49,430 nucleotides of DNA, taken from a virus. Under the pieces are notes generated by a model. That model was given only the letters and a program-made list of their open reading frames with translations. It made no database searches and was not told the origin of the DNA. The translations under genes and the position numbers were made by a program. Below, piece after piece: positions 48,969 through 49,430 of this stretch. The stretch spans positions 1 through 49,430 of IMG/VR virus record IMGVR_UViG_3300049048_000108. One strand, written 5' to 3'. Each line of letters opens with the position of its first letter. The first letter of the stretch is position 1.

Positions 48969-49385
48969 ATGAAGCACCACACTCGTGAGTACCACGGCGT
49001 GTACGCCAAGACCCTGGCCAAGTACGGGCAGACCGTGCTGGTCTTCTCGCACCCGGAGCTGGAGACGGACGTCCAGGGAAGCTGGTCTGAGGCGCAGCTC
49101 GTCATCAGCGGAGTGGCGCGGGACGTCCACGAGGCGGTGAAGCTCCTGGACGTCTTGGAGCCCGAGGCGCTGGAGCAGATGCACCACTGGCAGCACGAGG
49201 CGCCCGAGCGCCACGACCAGAGCAACTACGAGCGGCTGAAGAACAGCCGCCTGTTCATCAAGGGCTTCGGCCTCGCCATCGGACCGCGCCTGACCGGCGA
49301 CAAGCCGGTGGCGCCGAAGAAGCTCCCGCGCGCCGAGCGCGCCGGGTGGTCCGCTGGCCGCCAGGCCCGCGTGGTCGCCGCCTGA
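48969..49385 (+). CDS. Hypothetical 138-aa protein
   Basis: 138 aa; ATG 48969 behind GGAACCGGAGGGAACCG. Beta strands MKHHTREYHGVYAKTLAKYGQTVLVFSHPELE, VVISG-like QLVISGVARDVHEAVKLLDVLEPEALEQM, then a basic tail (KKLPRAERAGWSAGRQARV). No family recognised. It is the last gene; 45 bases with no gene follow to the window end. Confidence 0.6.
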   Translation: MKHHTREYHGVYAKTLAKYGQTVLVFSHPELETDVQGSWSEAQLVISGVARDVHEAVKLLDVLEPEALEQMHHWQHEAPERHDQSNYERLKNSRLFIKGFGLAIGPRLTGDKPVAPKKLPRAERAGWSAGRQARVVAA

Positions 49386-49430
49386 CCAACACCGGGGGAT
49401 GGGGGAGCAGCGCCCGCCGAGCTTTGGCTC

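Overview
The window looks like a complete or near-complete genome of a tailed, long-tailed (siphovirus-type) actinobacteriophage, most likely one infecting Streptomyces or a relative. The evidence is very high GC with G/C-ending codons, tightly packed genes joined by ATGA/GTGA/TGATG overlaps, many GTG starts, and a full HK97-type virion module. I see no integrase, excisionase, recognisable repressor, tRNA, IS element or CRISPR array, so nothing supports a temperate lifestyle.

Layout. (1) 1-1109, plus strand: a hairpin and three small genes, one a secreted repeat protein. If the ends join, these continue the right-arm transcription unit. (2) 1176-1208: a perfect 13-bp stem terminator between convergent units. 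(3) 1218-29184, minus strand: the late/structural arm, read right to left. It holds a small terminase, a two-domain lysin (GH25 muramidase plus a DNase-I-like EEP domain), large terminase, portal, a MuF-like protein, acidic scaffold, decoration protein, major capsid, head-tail connectors, major tail protein, tail assembly chaperones with a likely +1 programmed frameshift, tape measure, four tail-tip/fibre proteins, then a membrane, collagen-like, CHAP-like and holin-like cluster. (4) 29185-29726: a divergent noncoding region with a 19-bp inverted repeat, G-rich direct repeats and GTAAC boxes, a candidate origin or control region. (5) 29727-49385, plus strand: the early/replication arm. It holds a VRR-NUC nuclease, SNF2-type helicase, VapE-like primase-helicase, DUF2800-type nuclease, DUF2815-type ssDNA-binding protein and family A DNA polymerase, plus nucleotide metabolism and DNA modification genes.

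The most interesting system is at 43887-48833, with dCMP deaminase and DUF4406-type genes upstream at 39189-40060. It combines a thymidylate-synthase-like (5-hydroxymethyl-dUMP-type) enzyme fused to an Nmad1/DUF1599-like domain, a protein like the helical domain of 5-hmdU DNA kinase, an amino-acid:DNA transferase-like protein, an FAD-binding oxidoreductase/lyase-like protein and a P-loop kinase of the hmdU-kinase type. I infer a thymidine hypermodification pathway: dUMP to 5-hm-dUMP, incorporation into DNA, phosphorylation of the base, replacement by an amino acid, then flavin-dependent trimming. No PLP decarboxylase, radical SAM enzyme or acetyltransferase is visible, so the final base may be a simple aminoacyl or aminomethyl thymidine.

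Regulation. Two single-gene cassettes, one in each arm (21964-22260 and 35382-35774), share nearly the same promoter with an embedded operator-like word, an identical leader next to the start codon, and their own terminators, like co-regulated morons. Two genes at the left end of the right arm appear to be transcribed leaderless. The whole window is also strikingly rich in the heptamer GAAGCTC/GAGCTTC: about 100 copies by eye against about 5 expected from base composition.
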